64,000 nt of DNA from NCBI GenBank assembly GCA_039566865.1, contig CM076956.1, positions 11,109,511 through 11,173,510 of the forward strand, in the 5' to 3' direction. Under the pieces are notes generated by a model. It saw nothing but the letters and a program-made list of their open reading frames with translations, searched no databases and was not told where the DNA came from. Shown in pieces: positions 1 through 10,270 of this stretch; positions within the stretch are counted from its first letter, which is position 1, and every line of letters starts with the position of its first letter. Source of the stretch: Aurelia coerulea (taxonomy: Eukaryota > Cnidaria > Scyphozoa > Semaeostomeae > Ulmaridae). Position numbers and translations under genes: made by a program.

Positions 1-401
1 AATACGGGGGGTCCATGCCACTATTTCTTTGCTGACCCCTAAATATTAAACCTGATGTTTTGGGGACCCCAAATATTGAGTCTGACGTTTTGGATACCCC
101 AAATATTGTTATCTATTTCTCGGGTCCCTGAAATATTTTTGAATGATTTCAATTTGAACTTCTTGATCTTTCTCAGTTTTTGAATAATACCAAAATATTT
201 ATTTCATGATTCGCAACTTCAGGGCCAAATTGCACGATTCTTCCTTTCTTCGGATTTGTGGACCCCAAATATTGAATTTTTGTCCATGTTGTAATTCACA
301 GACCCCAAATATTGATTGAACATAAAATTTCGGACCCCAAATATTGGCATGGACCCCCCCCCCCGTATTTAAAGTCAATGAGTACCCCCCCCCCCCTGGG
401 G
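1..401. mobile_element. G-rich palindromic element, left end outside window
   Basis: The first 20 bases (AATACGGGGGGTCCATGCCA) recur as the reverse complement at 345-369, and a further C-run ends near 401, so the element begins just left of the window. The interior holds a degenerate repeat of about 30 bp around ACCCCAAATATTG, in direct orientation. Layout matches the elements at 12717, 14292, 15756, 53472 and 59451. No coding capacity is visible. Confidence 0.7.
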
Positions 402-1000
402 AAGAGTTCTGTCTTCCTGTTAGAAATGGAATCCTTGAACAACGTTTTATGTCTCTCCCACTATTACCTCCTTCCTTCCTCAAGACAAGGAAGGAAAATT
501 TGCCAGAAATATTTATCCAAAACATCTAGAGATTAAATCACCATGAATAAAAGGGGGGTCAAATCAAAAGATTGATAGCAACAAGTAAGAGTTCTGTCTT
601 CCTGTTGGAAATGGAATCGCCAAAGGACGTTTTATGTCTCTCCCACTATTGCCTCCTTCCTTCTTCAAGACAAGGAAGGAAAATTTGCCAGAAATATTTA
701 TCCAAAACATCTAGAGATTAAATCACCATGAATAAAAGGGGGGTCAAATCAAAAGATTGATAGCAACAAGTAAGAGTTCTGTCTTCCTGTTGGAAATGAA
801 ATCGCCAAAGGACGTTTTATGTCTCTCCCACTATTACATCCTTCCTTCTTCAAGACAAGGAAGGAAAATTTGCCAGAAATATTTATCCAAAACATCTAGA
901 GATTAAATCACCATGAATAAAAAGGGGGAGGGTCAAATCAAAAGACTGATAATCAACAAGGAAGAGTTCTGTATTCCTATTGGATATATTAACACTATTT
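402..1000. repeat. Tandem repeat, about 185-bp unit, three copies plus a partial fourth
   Basis: The phrase AAGAGTTCTGTCTTCCTGTT starts units at 402, 587 and 772, and a diverged version starts at 962. Units are nearly identical, including a short AT-rich tail with CACCATGAATAAAAGG. The short ORFs inside are not conserved as proteins. The G-rich element at 1-401 abuts the first unit exactly. The rest up to 1410 is intron of SLC1 gene A with no other recognisable feature. Confidence 0.85.
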
Positions 1001-1410
1001 TCATCCCAATATTGTACGATTGTGATGCATATGTTGATTCCTTAGGCCCTAAAAGTCTGCGAATGATACCCTTACCAAAAATTTTCAATGGCATGCTATG
1101 TCATTAAGTATGCTAGCAGCTTCAAAGTAGATGATTAGAATAAGCGTACGGGAAGAGAAAATTGAAGGGCTGCCCGAGTCCAAATCCAGTGTTTACGAAC
1201 ACTGTGGAAGATTATGGCAGATATTTCCAAGTTTCTCTTGCGTTTGTGCTTCATAGCTTTATTTTGCAGAACAGTCAGACCCTGCAAATTGCCACATTGC
1301 TATCAGGTTCCTTGGCACTGTTGTCGCTATCATCCCTTCAAAATTTTTGTAGTTCGTATTATAACTTATAAATGTTGAAGACAGCTTTCTACTTGTTTTT
1401 CCTCATACAG

Positions 1411-1605
1411 CTCTGCAACACTGCCAGTTACATTCCGGTGCCTCGAAGAAAACAACAAAGTTGACAAAAGAGTGACACGTTTTGTGCTCCCAGTTGGTGC
1501 TACCATTAACATGGACGGAACTGCTCTGTACGAGGCTGTTGCAGCCATCTTCATTGCACAAGCTTCTAATTACGACCTCGATTTCGGTCAGATTGTTGCT
1601 ATCAG
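1411..1605 (+). CDS. SLC1 gene A exon: HP1 end, TM7
   Basis: Acceptor CATACAG precedes 1411 and donor GTAAAT follows 1605. It is 195 bp, the same length as the gene B exon at 27975. It encodes [16 protein letters not shown] and the sodium-site motif NMDGT. Confidence 0.95.
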
Positions 1606-4600
1606 GTAAATAGTTAGTCATTGTCTATTTCAGGTCGTTAGAGAATAAACGATCTATCTGCTGTTGGCACCAAGTTTCAAAATTTGATTTAAAAGAAGAA
1701 CCAGTGTCAAAAATTCTTCAATAAGCAAAAAAGCGTTTTCGATCAATGACTCTGTGAAGTTGCTGATAGGAATCGCAATATGTGAATTGATTTTCCGCAC
1801 CCATTTGTGCCATACGCAGGGCATGAAAACCCACCCGACCATGCGGCCGGGCGGTCGCAGGAAATTTTCAATCATTATGTCCTGCAGGAAATTTCTCAAA
1901 ATCAACCTTGCTTTGTGTATCGAGCTCTGTTTTCTCATTTCTCAAAATGAAAATAGCTTATAAAATCAAGCAAGTTGCTTAATATTCCCTTAACATAGAT
2001 TGTATCTCATGCACAGTTTTTATGAATATTGTATACGACAAATATAAGAGAGGTGCAGAACTTTATTTATGCTCGTGCCTTTTAGAAATCATAGATGATT
2101 TCGTTCATGGTTTTCCAAACAAATCGGCTCCAAACTTCCTTGAATTTACTGTCCACCATGTTTCATTCGCATTTACAGAAAAGGCAGTTGGCCGTTTATT
2201 GCCTATCTTTGGAACATGACCTCTCTTTAAGAAAGCTCGATATTTTCACTTTTGTGTTTTTGCAGGAAATTTAGGCAAGATCTTTGTCTGGTCGCAGGAA
2301 GGGAAATATTTTTCCATGCCCTGGCCATACGTTTGTTGTAAGACGTTCTTTATGATTAGTGCCGGACGTATACGATTCAAATATAAGTAATAACGGTTCT
2401 GCCTGTGTAAGTATGAATAAACAAACGGTAATTTTTTGCCAAGCTCAACAGAACCAAAGATCTTGGGTACTGCAAGTTCTAGATCGAAAAAAAATTGTTC
2501 AATCGGCGGTTGATTCATCATTAACTTATCTTCTATCTGAACTAACATTGTGATTTAAGAACAGTTTTTAACTCAGATGACTTGACGGCTGGAGCACAAG
2601 TTGACTGTAATTTAGAGTAAGCGCCATGTTTTTTCAGTACTCAGTAGCCTCCCCTTCTCTTCATTAGTTTGACTGCAACACTTGCCTCGATTGGAGCTGC
2701 TGGTATACCACAAGCTGGCCTCGTCACCATGCTTATCGTTCTTCAGACTGTTGGCTTACCAGAAGATTCAGTTAGCTTGATTATTGCTGTTGATTGGTTC
2801 TTGTAAGTCTCGTTTTTGTTTCGTTTTCACAGTTGTGTTGTTGGTTTGTTCAATAGACCCCCTTCGTCCTAACCATTGCTTGAATAAGCAAGTCAGTATC
2901 TCAATCCTATCCTACTAAATACCCCTTTGGATTTTCTACTGGAATCGATTCCAGCTAGACCATCTTGTGGAGCTCTGCAAGGTTCTATTCTTGGCCCACT
3001 CATTGTTCTCTTATATGTCAATTATATGCCTTAAGCAGTTGACTGTGACCTCCTCTTATGTGCAGATGACTCTTGTCTTGTATTCAGTGACAATGACGTC
3101 AATGAAATAGAAAAGCAACTGAATATTAATTCCCTTTGTGATTGGTTTCTTGATAACAAACGAAGCATTCACTTTAGAGAGGACAAAACAAAGTATAATT
3201 TTTGGCAGAGCAAAAAAAATGAACCGGCAATAAGCAATTGGACAACAGGAGAGGTGATATTAGAATTAAGAAACACACCTCAGTGACGTATCTAGGCTGT
3301 ATTCTTGCTGAAAACCTAAAAACTTCCAGCTGGATCAATCCAGGGGCGATCAAGTACCGTAAATTTTGTGACCCACCGGACCCCACCTCTGTTCTGAGAA
3401 CAAAAATTAACAAACCCGGTTTTGACCGAGGTCTATAACTTAGAAAAGGCCAAGTTTTGAGGACATAGCTGCTCACCACCAAACTGCGGACCTTCTAACA
3501 GAGTACACTACACTGCACTCTGCCTTTATTTTCTGTCCATCTTAAAGTCTTCACACAATTAACGCGACGTTACTTCCGTCCTTTTTGTTGCAGCTGCCTT
3601 ACCCAGTTTTTGCCTCTTGGAAATATAAGATAGCTAGATTTCACATACAACGGTACTACCTCTTTCCCAGATAATTGGTGAAACCCACCCAACTTTCGTG
3701 TGAAATCAGATATTTAATGTACTGCGGTGCTACCTCTGTCCCAAAAACTTCACCCGCAAAAGCGTGATTTCTCCTAAAAAAGCCAGAAAAATGGGCAAAA
3801 ACTCACAACGACGTCAGAAATCTTTTGTCCGTGGATTTGAAGAAATATGCCAGCTGTGTCTTGCAATTGAGCCCTTGAGCAGAAAAACTACTGCTGACAT
3901 TTGCCAATACAACTAGTTTTGGGACTAACCTTGCCCGGGCGCCCGGTGACAAATTGTCCAAAAATATCGGGAGAAAAAGCCAAATTCGCTGAAAGCAAAA
4001 ATAAGCCAACTTTTGGGACAGACCTAGAGCCACTCACTGTCCCCACAGGGACATGACCCACCCCTGCCAATCACAAAGCAGCATCTTGCAGCGGCAGAAG
4101 TCAAATCAAATCAAATGTGGGTGCCTTATCTTTCATCCTCCTTAGTGAAAGTGCAGCCATCCTTAATGAAAGTGCAGCCCTGTCGTTGATTTTTGGAATT
4201 TGAAAGGGTTCACCTGAATTTGGCTTGGCGTGACAGCAGTTTTGTAATACAAACTGCTTACTCTACTTAAACTGGTTTGATATCCAGGTTTGAAATGGGC
4301 ATTATTTAAATCAGTTCCGCTCAGATTTCGCTAGAACAGAGGTAGCAAATGCTTTCCGAAATCATGGACCAAGAATTTCTTGAGCATAAATCACAAGCCC
4401 CGTTACTCCAAACATTTCTCTTTGTCGGGTCGATAGCTAGATTAAGAAAATATAATTTTCGCGACCCTTTGTCGCGCCATATCTGAGGTTTGCGATAATT
4501 TAAGGAATCATTGTTCATATTTGTACGCAATAACGTTAATAAACATGTTTCATTTCATTCCTTCCCACGCTAAGCTGAAAAGAAAAACTTTTATCTTATC

Positions 4601-7600
4601 ATAAAAAACTTCATGTGATTGAAAAAATATTACTCACTCTTTTTAGATAATTGATTGAGAGGTGTGCCCTCTTAAATTTGATTTTTCTAATATAAGTAAG
4701 TCAAACATAATGCATCATGGTAAAAATTCTCCGTTGCTTAGGCCCCGTTCACACGGGAACGCAATCTCTCCGTTCCATCTTCGTTCCATTTTTTGGAACG
4801 GAAAAGTAGACTGTTCACACGAGAAGGGAACGATTGCGTATCGATTTTTGTTTGTGTTCAGACGGGAACGCAATCGTTCCGTTCTGCAATTTGCGCGCTA
4901 AAATGAACAAAGGGCTTTGTAATGCGCATGTCCATAATGGGGACAGATTTATCAAATTCACACTATGCTGAGTTCGCAATAAGTAAATACACAATAGATT
5001 CAAATTTCCAAATGGAGAATACGGCAGAGTGTCAGAAAGAGCAAGGTCAAAGCAAAACAAAAGCCAAACCTAAAAGGAAGGAAAGCCAAAATTTGCAGAG
5101 CAATGTGGAGTCTTTCAAATGGACTGACGACGAAATTCAGCTGCTTCTCGAAGTGGTGAAAGACTGCCAGTCCATCCAATCCCAAAAAAACTTGCTTCTT
5201 TTGGATCTTGCTTTTTTGTTTATTTTATTTTCACGCAACAACAACACACACGCATGCGCTTCGGGCAAAAATCTATCGTTCCGTTTTTCGGACCAGTTCT
5301 GCCTGTTCACACGAAAACGGAACGGAACGATTGCGTATCGTTCCACTTTTCGTATCACTTTTTTATCGTTCCACTTTTTGGAACGGAACGATGCTATTTG
5401 AAGAGTTCCCGTGTGAACGCAACTCCTGAGCGTTCCACTTTTCGGAACGGAACGAACGGAACGGAACGGAACGGAACGGAACGGAACGGAACGGAACGGA
5501 ACGGAACGGAACGGAACGGAACGGAACGATATGGAACAGAACGATTGCGTTCCCGTGTGAACGGGGCCTTAGTCATTGCAAAATCTTCACACTGCACCCT
5601 GAACTTCTTCGTCTCATAAATCAAAACCAGACGGGATTGTCTGCTGAATGACCTAAATATAGTTACATTTCTGATAAGCAGGGACCTGCCTTCTTTTCCT
5701 TTTCTTTTGCGCTGATACTTTAATGCAAATTATGAAACCTTGAAACAGATAATTTTTGATGGTAAGATACATAAAAGATAAGGATGAATCACGGATTGTT
5801 CCATTTTCATCATGTGGTTATTCTGAAATGATTAAAACACAATGCATAGTTTTGTATGGTTACTCAACATATTTATTTTTCTATCAAATCTTGAGTGTGT
5901 TTTTATGAAGACGAGGCAATGCAATAACAAAATCAAATTCCTTGGTTTGTTCAAGGGATTACTTTGCCCCCTTCAAACAAGTTGCCGACGCTGGACTCTT
6001 AATCCAAACGAGTCTTGACATTTCGTTCTAAGAAGGTTGAATTAAATGATCAGAACGACGGGGGTTGAGCGGAGATACTCTTGATTCGAGGCTACGTGAC
6101 CATTTTGCGTCCTGATTTTACAAAGGCGGGCATGTCACACTTGGAACTACCTTTGTCCGAAAACCTGTAGTTAACTAAAACATTTTGCATCACCTTTGTC
6201 CCAAAAACTGGTAGTTTTTGATGGCAAATTTCCGCTGTTATTTTTGTCAATTTGGCGGACAATTTCAACATGATTTATCGTTGACGATGTTTGTCCCTAC
6301 AACCGGTAGTTTCGACCAACTACTGTTTTTCGAAAGCAAGTGGTAATTATAGATATAAAAGTACAAGTGTTCCAAAACCGGTTGTCGGGCAATGGTAGAA
6401 CCGCTTTGGTGAAAAATTGGAATTTCTGGCCTTTTTTCCGCAAATTTGGCGAACAAAGGTAGAACCGCTTATATATAAAAAATTAAATACTGGTCTTTTC
6501 TGCTTAAATTTGGCAGGCAGAGGGAGCACCAGCTTACAGGTAAACTTCAGGGATTTGATTAGATAGAAGGTTAGAAAACTTGATATTTTGACAAACTGAT
6601 GGAATAGGAAGATGGATATTCAAATTTCACCTTTGTCCCAAAAACTGGTTGTTTTGGGTAGGAAAGTCGTACTATGTGACAAAAGAGCCGGTTATTTTTT
6701 CCAATTCCTCTTGACAAACATGGGGTCAAATATTTCACAGTACTTGCCAACCCCTGATTTTACCATGGGTTATAAAAACAGTTAATGTACTTCGTTCAGC
6801 TGTGTTTATCCACAGTGTCTTGTTGTCCTGGCCTAGAAGCGCCCTCGCTATGATGCTTTCATTGAGCCTACGTAGATCGCAGCGAGAGCACTTCTAGGCC
6901 AAGGCTGTAGGCACTGCGGATAAAGACAGTTGTATACGAAATACATTAACTATGTTTTATAACCAATGATTTTGCCAAGCATCCCAAAAAACCTCGAACA
7001 CTTTTGTTCAAGGCTGGTGATCAAAGTTTTGCCAAAAGAGACTTAAAATCTGGTTCATTGCATCAATCGATAAATAAGGTAACTTGGTATATCACAAGCC
7101 GATATAGCTCATTGGCTACTTTGCTGTAATTCTACCATCAGACTTTTCAGAAGTCTTTGATATATTCCAACTTATAGCATATCTGATATTTCTACTCATT
7201 TGAGGATTTGTCATCATCAAATTTCTAAATCATAATAAACCAGAAGAGTGAAAAGACTTGTGCTTGATAGCATATTGTTAGATGTTCGTTAACTATTGGC
7301 TGCGGTCACACAAGACATTTTTACCCCGTTGTATCCCTTCAAAACAACGGGTTAAAGACAAATGACGGATATATAGCGCCTATTTTAAAAATAGAACAAA
7401 AGATGGCTTAGTGCTTTCATTTGTCTAATTGATTTGCTAATCTCTTGATATCATCAAATACAATGGAATTCAATAGGTTATATTTAGATTGCCCAGGTCC
7501 CTGGTTTAAGTCACCTTATATCTCCGTCATTTGTCTTCAACTACGCTGTCATATGCAGGGGCGGGAAAGTACTGTAAAATATTTGACCCCATGTTTGTCC

Positions 7601-9993
7601 AGAGGAATTGGATAAAATAACCGGTGCTTTTATCAAATAGTACGACTTTCGTGCCCAAAACAACCAGTTTTTGGGACAAAGGTGAAATTTGAATATCATT
7701 CTTCCTATTCCATCAGTTTGTCACACAAATAAAGTTTCCCAACCTCCTATCTAATCAAAATTCTGAAGTTTACCTGTAAGCTGGTTCTCCCTTTGTCCGC
7801 CAAATTTAGGCAGAAAAGACTAGTATTTCAAATTTTTCACATAAGCGGTTCTACCTTTGTCCGCCAAATTTACGGAAAAAAGACCAGAAATTACAATTTT
7901 TCACTAAAGCGGTTCTACCTTTGTCCGGCAAATTTCCGAAAAAAAGGTCAGAATTTCAAATTTTTCACCGAAGCGGTCTTACCATTGTCCGGCAACCGGT
8001 TTTGGGACACTTGTACTTTCATATCTATAATTACTACTTGCTTTGGTAAACAGTAGTAGGTCGAAACTACCGGTTTTGGGGACAAACATCGTCAGTGATA
8101 CATAATGTTAAAAATTGTCCTTCAAATTGAAGAAAAATAACAGCGGAAATTTGCCATCAAAAACGACCAGTTTTTGGGACAAAGGTGGTTCAAAATTTTT
8201 TCATGAACTACCGAAAACAAGGTCCTGACCTATATTTCAGCGTTATTTTGGAGAATGAACCAATCACAGCCTTGCGTATTGTCACATGAACTACGGCCTT
8301 TGGAGTTGAGTCCATTACTTACCTTGGAAATAAACTGTGGCAGCATTTACCGCAAGAACTAAAACAATTAAACAGCCTTCCTATGTTCAAAAAACGAATT
8401 AGATGTTGGAATGGTGGAACATGCAACTGTAGGCTTTGCAAAGTATATATCCCGCAAGTTGGGTTTCTAACATGATAGATTTTAACTCTGATTTGTCCTG
8501 TAATATATATTAATTTTAGTTTTATTGTAAATTATGTATATTGTAAATAGTAGGCCTTAATTAGCTGCAATTTAGCTATTCATTTTTAGCCTACTTTAAA
8601 TAGATATTTAATAATAATAATAATAATAATAATAAATCATATCACTGTGTGACCGGGTGTCATTGTACCGGGTGTCATTGTATTGCAAGAAAATGAAGCA
8701 ATTCATATTACAACGGGAAAATACAGTAGTGTGACTGTAGCCATTGTTTTCTTGAAAATGATTCCATTTTTCCTGAAAAAGTTGGAAATTACCATGGTTT
8801 TAATTCTTTTTCTAAGCCTTTCTTGAAGTCTTAAGGCATTGAGTCATGGTAAATAGACCACGTATACCCAAATTGCAGAAATTGCTGAATCATGATGAAA
8901 GCTTATGCCAATCTGATTGGCTGTTATTCAAACTGCACACATGATATTGTAGCCTCGCAATGGGCTAAGCTTGGCCAACGTAGCCTCGTATTTGTGAAGT
9001 TTATGTCTGATCACATGTAAACAGACTGATCACATGAAAGCAGACAGACCCCCAGCGGAGAATCGCTATTTGCTATTGCTCAATGCCTTTAAAAAGAGAA
9101 GAAAAACTCGCTAATTCTGAGAATATTGAAGATTTCTGAAAACTCTGCGGTAGAATTTTATCAAAAAGGTTGCAGTTTCTTTCAAGCCATTCAATTCAAA
9201 GAGATATTCTTGTCAGAGATTGCTGCGCTGTATTGAAGGTGAAGGCCCGACAAAGGCAAAGATAAACGCTTGAAAAAAGCAGAAAAGAAGACGAAGGAAG
9301 TTTTGAAGCGTCTGTGAAATGATGAAGGGAAAATAGAGGGATTCCTGCCTGATTCTACCCACGAGGGGGACCTTGGCCAAATTTTGTGTATGGGGTCTGC
9401 TGCGAGCATATTCAATATGGTACCCTTCGCCAGACAAATTTGACCATTCTCTGGATCAATTTTTACGAAAATGGTACCCTCGGCTGGACCAATTTTGACC
9501 GTTTCCTTGACCAATATTGTGAAATTCGTACCAAATATGATATCATGACCGTTCGCTAGACCAATAGCGTCAAAAATGGTACCCTTGGCTAGACCGTTGC
9601 TAGGCCCAAATTGCAAAAAAGTATACCCTTGGCTAGAAGACCAGACCAGAAGCCCTAGACTAGGAGTCCAAAAAAGTATACCCTTCGTCGCGGTACACCC
9701 CCATGTACCTTTACTATGGAAGAGCCCCCCCCCCCGTGATTCTGCCAGATGAATAGGCACTTACCCTTCTCACCAGTCTCTGAAGTGCTCGACTCCAATT
9801 GACATTGATTCATTTCTCTTTCAGGGATCGTATTCGTACGGCTGTCAATGTTCTTGGAGATTCTATTGGAGCTGGTGTTGTACATCACCTATCAAAGATT
9901 GATTTGCGGCAAATGGATGAGCTGAAAGATTTGGAAGACAAGGAAAATGCTTTAGAAGAGGTTGTTTCTAATGACAATACGACGTCTCTTTAA
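1411..9993 (+). CDS. Excitatory amino acid transporter (SLC1 family), gene A, 3' part only
   Basis: Three exons (1411-1605, 2668-2802, 9825-9993) join in phase to the C-terminal 165 residues of an SLC1 sodium-coupled glutamate/aspartate transporter of the plasma membrane. Visible are the end of hairpin HP1 (SSATLPVTF), the TM7 motif NMDGT, HP2 ([13 protein letters not shown]) and TM8 ([13 protein letters not shown]). The Arg of DRIRT sits at the position that selects acidic substrates; neutral ASC transporters have Cys or Thr there (family knowledge). Earlier exons lie left of the window. Gene B at 17.6-31.2 kb is a same-strand tandem paralogue with the same exon boundaries. The 7.0-kb last intron is full of transposons. 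The C-terminus ends TTSL. All splice sites are GT/AG. Confidence 0.93.
2668..2802 (+). CDS. SLC1 gene A exon: HP2
   Basis: Acceptor TTCATTAG, donor GTAAGT, 135 bp, as in gene B. It encodes [18 protein letters not shown], the HP2 gate, and ends in the split Leu codon of DWFL. Confidence 0.95.
2962..3330 (+). pseudogene. Non-LTR retrotransposon reverse transcriptase fragment
   Basis: One frame reads [19 protein letters not shown], then after an in-frame TAA continues [25 protein letters not shown] and, after a frame change, [12 protein letters not shown]. These are the GxPQGSxLGP, YADD (here CADD) and YLG blocks of CR1/jockey-type LINE reverse transcriptases. Stop codon, frameshift and loss of the catalytic Tyr show it is dead. 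It lies in the last intron of SLC1 gene A. Confidence 0.85.
3640..4040. repeat. Degenerate copy of the 'CTTTGTCCCAAAAACTGG' repeat
   Basis: Scattered matches such as TACCTCTGTCCCAAAAACT (near 3730) and TTTTGGGACAGACCTAG (near 4014) resemble the arms of the inverted repeat at 6140-8215. Too decayed for boundaries. Nothing else is recognisable from 3340 to 4735. Confidence 0.4.
4922..5230 (+). pseudogene. Myb/SANT-like DNA-binding fragment inside the Harbinger-like element
   Basis: The frame has a lysine-rich stretch followed by [18 protein letters not shown]. This resembles the first helix of the Myb/SANT-like (trihelix-type) protein that PIF/Harbinger elements encode beside their transposase. 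Helices 2 and 3 are missing: after QSQKN the frame becomes low-complexity and hydrophobic. Probably the leftover 5' end of a Harbinger Myb-like gene. Confidence 0.5.
5447..5526. repeat. Pentanucleotide microsatellite (GGAAC)n
   Basis: About 16 near-perfect units of GGAAC, apparently grown from the GGAACG motifs scattered through the host element. Confidence 0.9.
6766..6970. mobile_element. Palindromic MITE in the spacer of the large inverted repeat
   Basis: GGTTATAAAAACAGTTAATG near 6769 is mirrored by CATTAACTATGTTTTATAACC near 6962, and inner parts (GGCCTAGAAG / CTTCTAGGCC) also pair. About 200 bp with a short loop. No ORF. Confidence 0.65.
7083..7290. mobile_element. Left part of an interrupted 'CCGTTGG' family element
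   Basis: Matches the left half of the ~500-bp family at 15165, 23508, 46683 and 50986: the block ATTTGAGGATTTGTCATCATC followed by AAATTTCTAAATCATAATAA. The right half resumes at about 8745-9200. Confidence 0.55.
8308..8475 (+). pseudogene. LINE 3' end (ORF2 C-terminus)
   Basis: An open frame reads [20 protein letters not shown], then [13 protein letters not shown] and CNCRLCK before a TGA. The W-x-LP-x-E.. plus CxCRLC pattern is the usual C-terminus of CR1/jockey-like LINEs. An (AAT)n run follows at 8610-8636, as at many LINE 3' ends. No promoter or upstream RT is present, so this is a 5'-truncated copy. Confidence 0.75.
8610..8636. repeat. (AAT)n microsatellite
   Basis: Nine near-perfect AAT/TAA units downstream of the LINE 3' end. 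Confidence 0.9.
8831..9092. mobile_element. TTAA-flanked MITE inside a CCGTTGG-family element
   Basis: TTAA at 8831-8834 and 9089-9092 flank an insert starting GGCATTGAGTCATGG and ending CTCAATGCCT. The host sequence on both sides matches a continuous stretch at 23816-23880, which serves as an empty site. The left end recurs at 40951 (TTAAAGGCATTGAGTCATGA). Confidence 0.75.
9360..9738. mobile_element. G-rich element, CACGGGG type, 8-bp TSD
   Basis: Flanked by ATTCTACC (9352-9359) and ATTCTGCC (9739-9746). The ends are CACGAGGGGG and CCCCCCCCGTG. The interior is a degenerate repeat of 30-40 bp with GGTACCATTTT and TTGGTCTAGC phrases, on the opposite strand to the copy at 22040. It ends 86 bp before the last SLC1-A exon. 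Confidence 0.85.
9825..9993 (+). CDS. SLC1 gene A last coding exon: TM8 and C-terminus
   Basis: Acceptor CTTTCAG precedes the exon; the stop is TAA at 9991-9993. It encodes [19 protein letters not shown] with the substrate Arg, Asn and Asp of TM8, then an acidic/basic helical tail ending TTSL, a class I PDZ-type C-terminus. Confidence 0.95.
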
Positions 9994-10264
9994 GAAGTAT
10001 AACTTTCGAACTGTTGAGTGAGTAAAAAATGATCAGACGCCTCTGAGTCTGTAATTTCTAGTCTTGCCCCAAGTCTATCTCTTCCTGGATCCACCATTTC
10101 CTGAATCCGCCATTCCCACATTCCGTCTCTCGAGCTCTCTAGGCGGAATGTTGGAATGGCGAATCCTGGAAATGCTTTAATGTTAAATGCTTTAGAGTTC
10201 TACAAATTCAGTGTCAAGTTAGAAAATTGTGGACTCCAGAAAAAGCTCCATCTTACTCGTTTTG

Positions 10265-10270
10265 AATAAA
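10265..10270 (+). promoter_or_regulatory. Candidate polyadenylation signal for SLC1 gene A
   Basis: AATAAA in TTTGAATAAAATAAAG, 272 bp after the stop codon. The only close canonical signal; cleavage site unknown. Confidence 0.45.

Larger units (their letters stand above)
4741..5568. mobile_element. PIF/Harbinger-like non-autonomous element
   Basis: Terminal inverted repeats (TIRs) start GGCCCCGTTCACACGGGAAC at 4741 and end as the exact complement at 5568. Both ends are flanked by TTA (4738-4740 and 5569-5571), fitting the 3-bp TWA TSD of PIF/Harbinger. CGTTCC/GGAACG motifs recur throughout, including a GGAAC microsatellite at about 5447-5526. It carries a residual ORF with a Myb/SANT-like start (4922-5230). 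Length is 828 bp, so no transposase is encoded. Confidence 0.85.
6140..8215. repeat. Large inverted repeat, arms of about 600 bp (foldback-like)
   Basis: The left arm (6140-6768) and right arm (7556-8215) are reverse complements over most of their length. Landmarks: ACCTTTGTCCCAAAAACTGG at 6191 against its complement near 8170; GATGTTTGTCCC at 6287 against GGGGACAAACATCGTC near 8080; AACATGGGGTCAAATATTT at 6717 against its complement near 7580. The 790-bp spacer holds unrelated repeats. It could be a foldback element or two copies in inverted orientation. Confidence 0.75.
7302..8743. mobile_element. Insertion with GGCTGCGGTCACAC ends
   Basis: GGCTGCGGTCACACAAGACA at 7302 and the complement of TAGTGTGACTGTAGCC at 8743 form imperfect TIRs that both continue to CCCGTTGTA. 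The block separates the two halves of the CCGTTGG-family element. It contains the right arm of the large inverted repeat and a LINE 3' end. Confidence 0.45.

Noticed and set aside
5254..5624. ORFs with (NGTE)n or (FRSVP)n
   Set aside because: Translation of the (GGAAC)n microsatellite in the Harbinger-like element.
9191..9760. 189-aa minus-strand ORF
   Set aside because: Runs through the internal repeat of the G-rich element (9360-9738); repeated AKGTIF phrases mirror DNA repeats.
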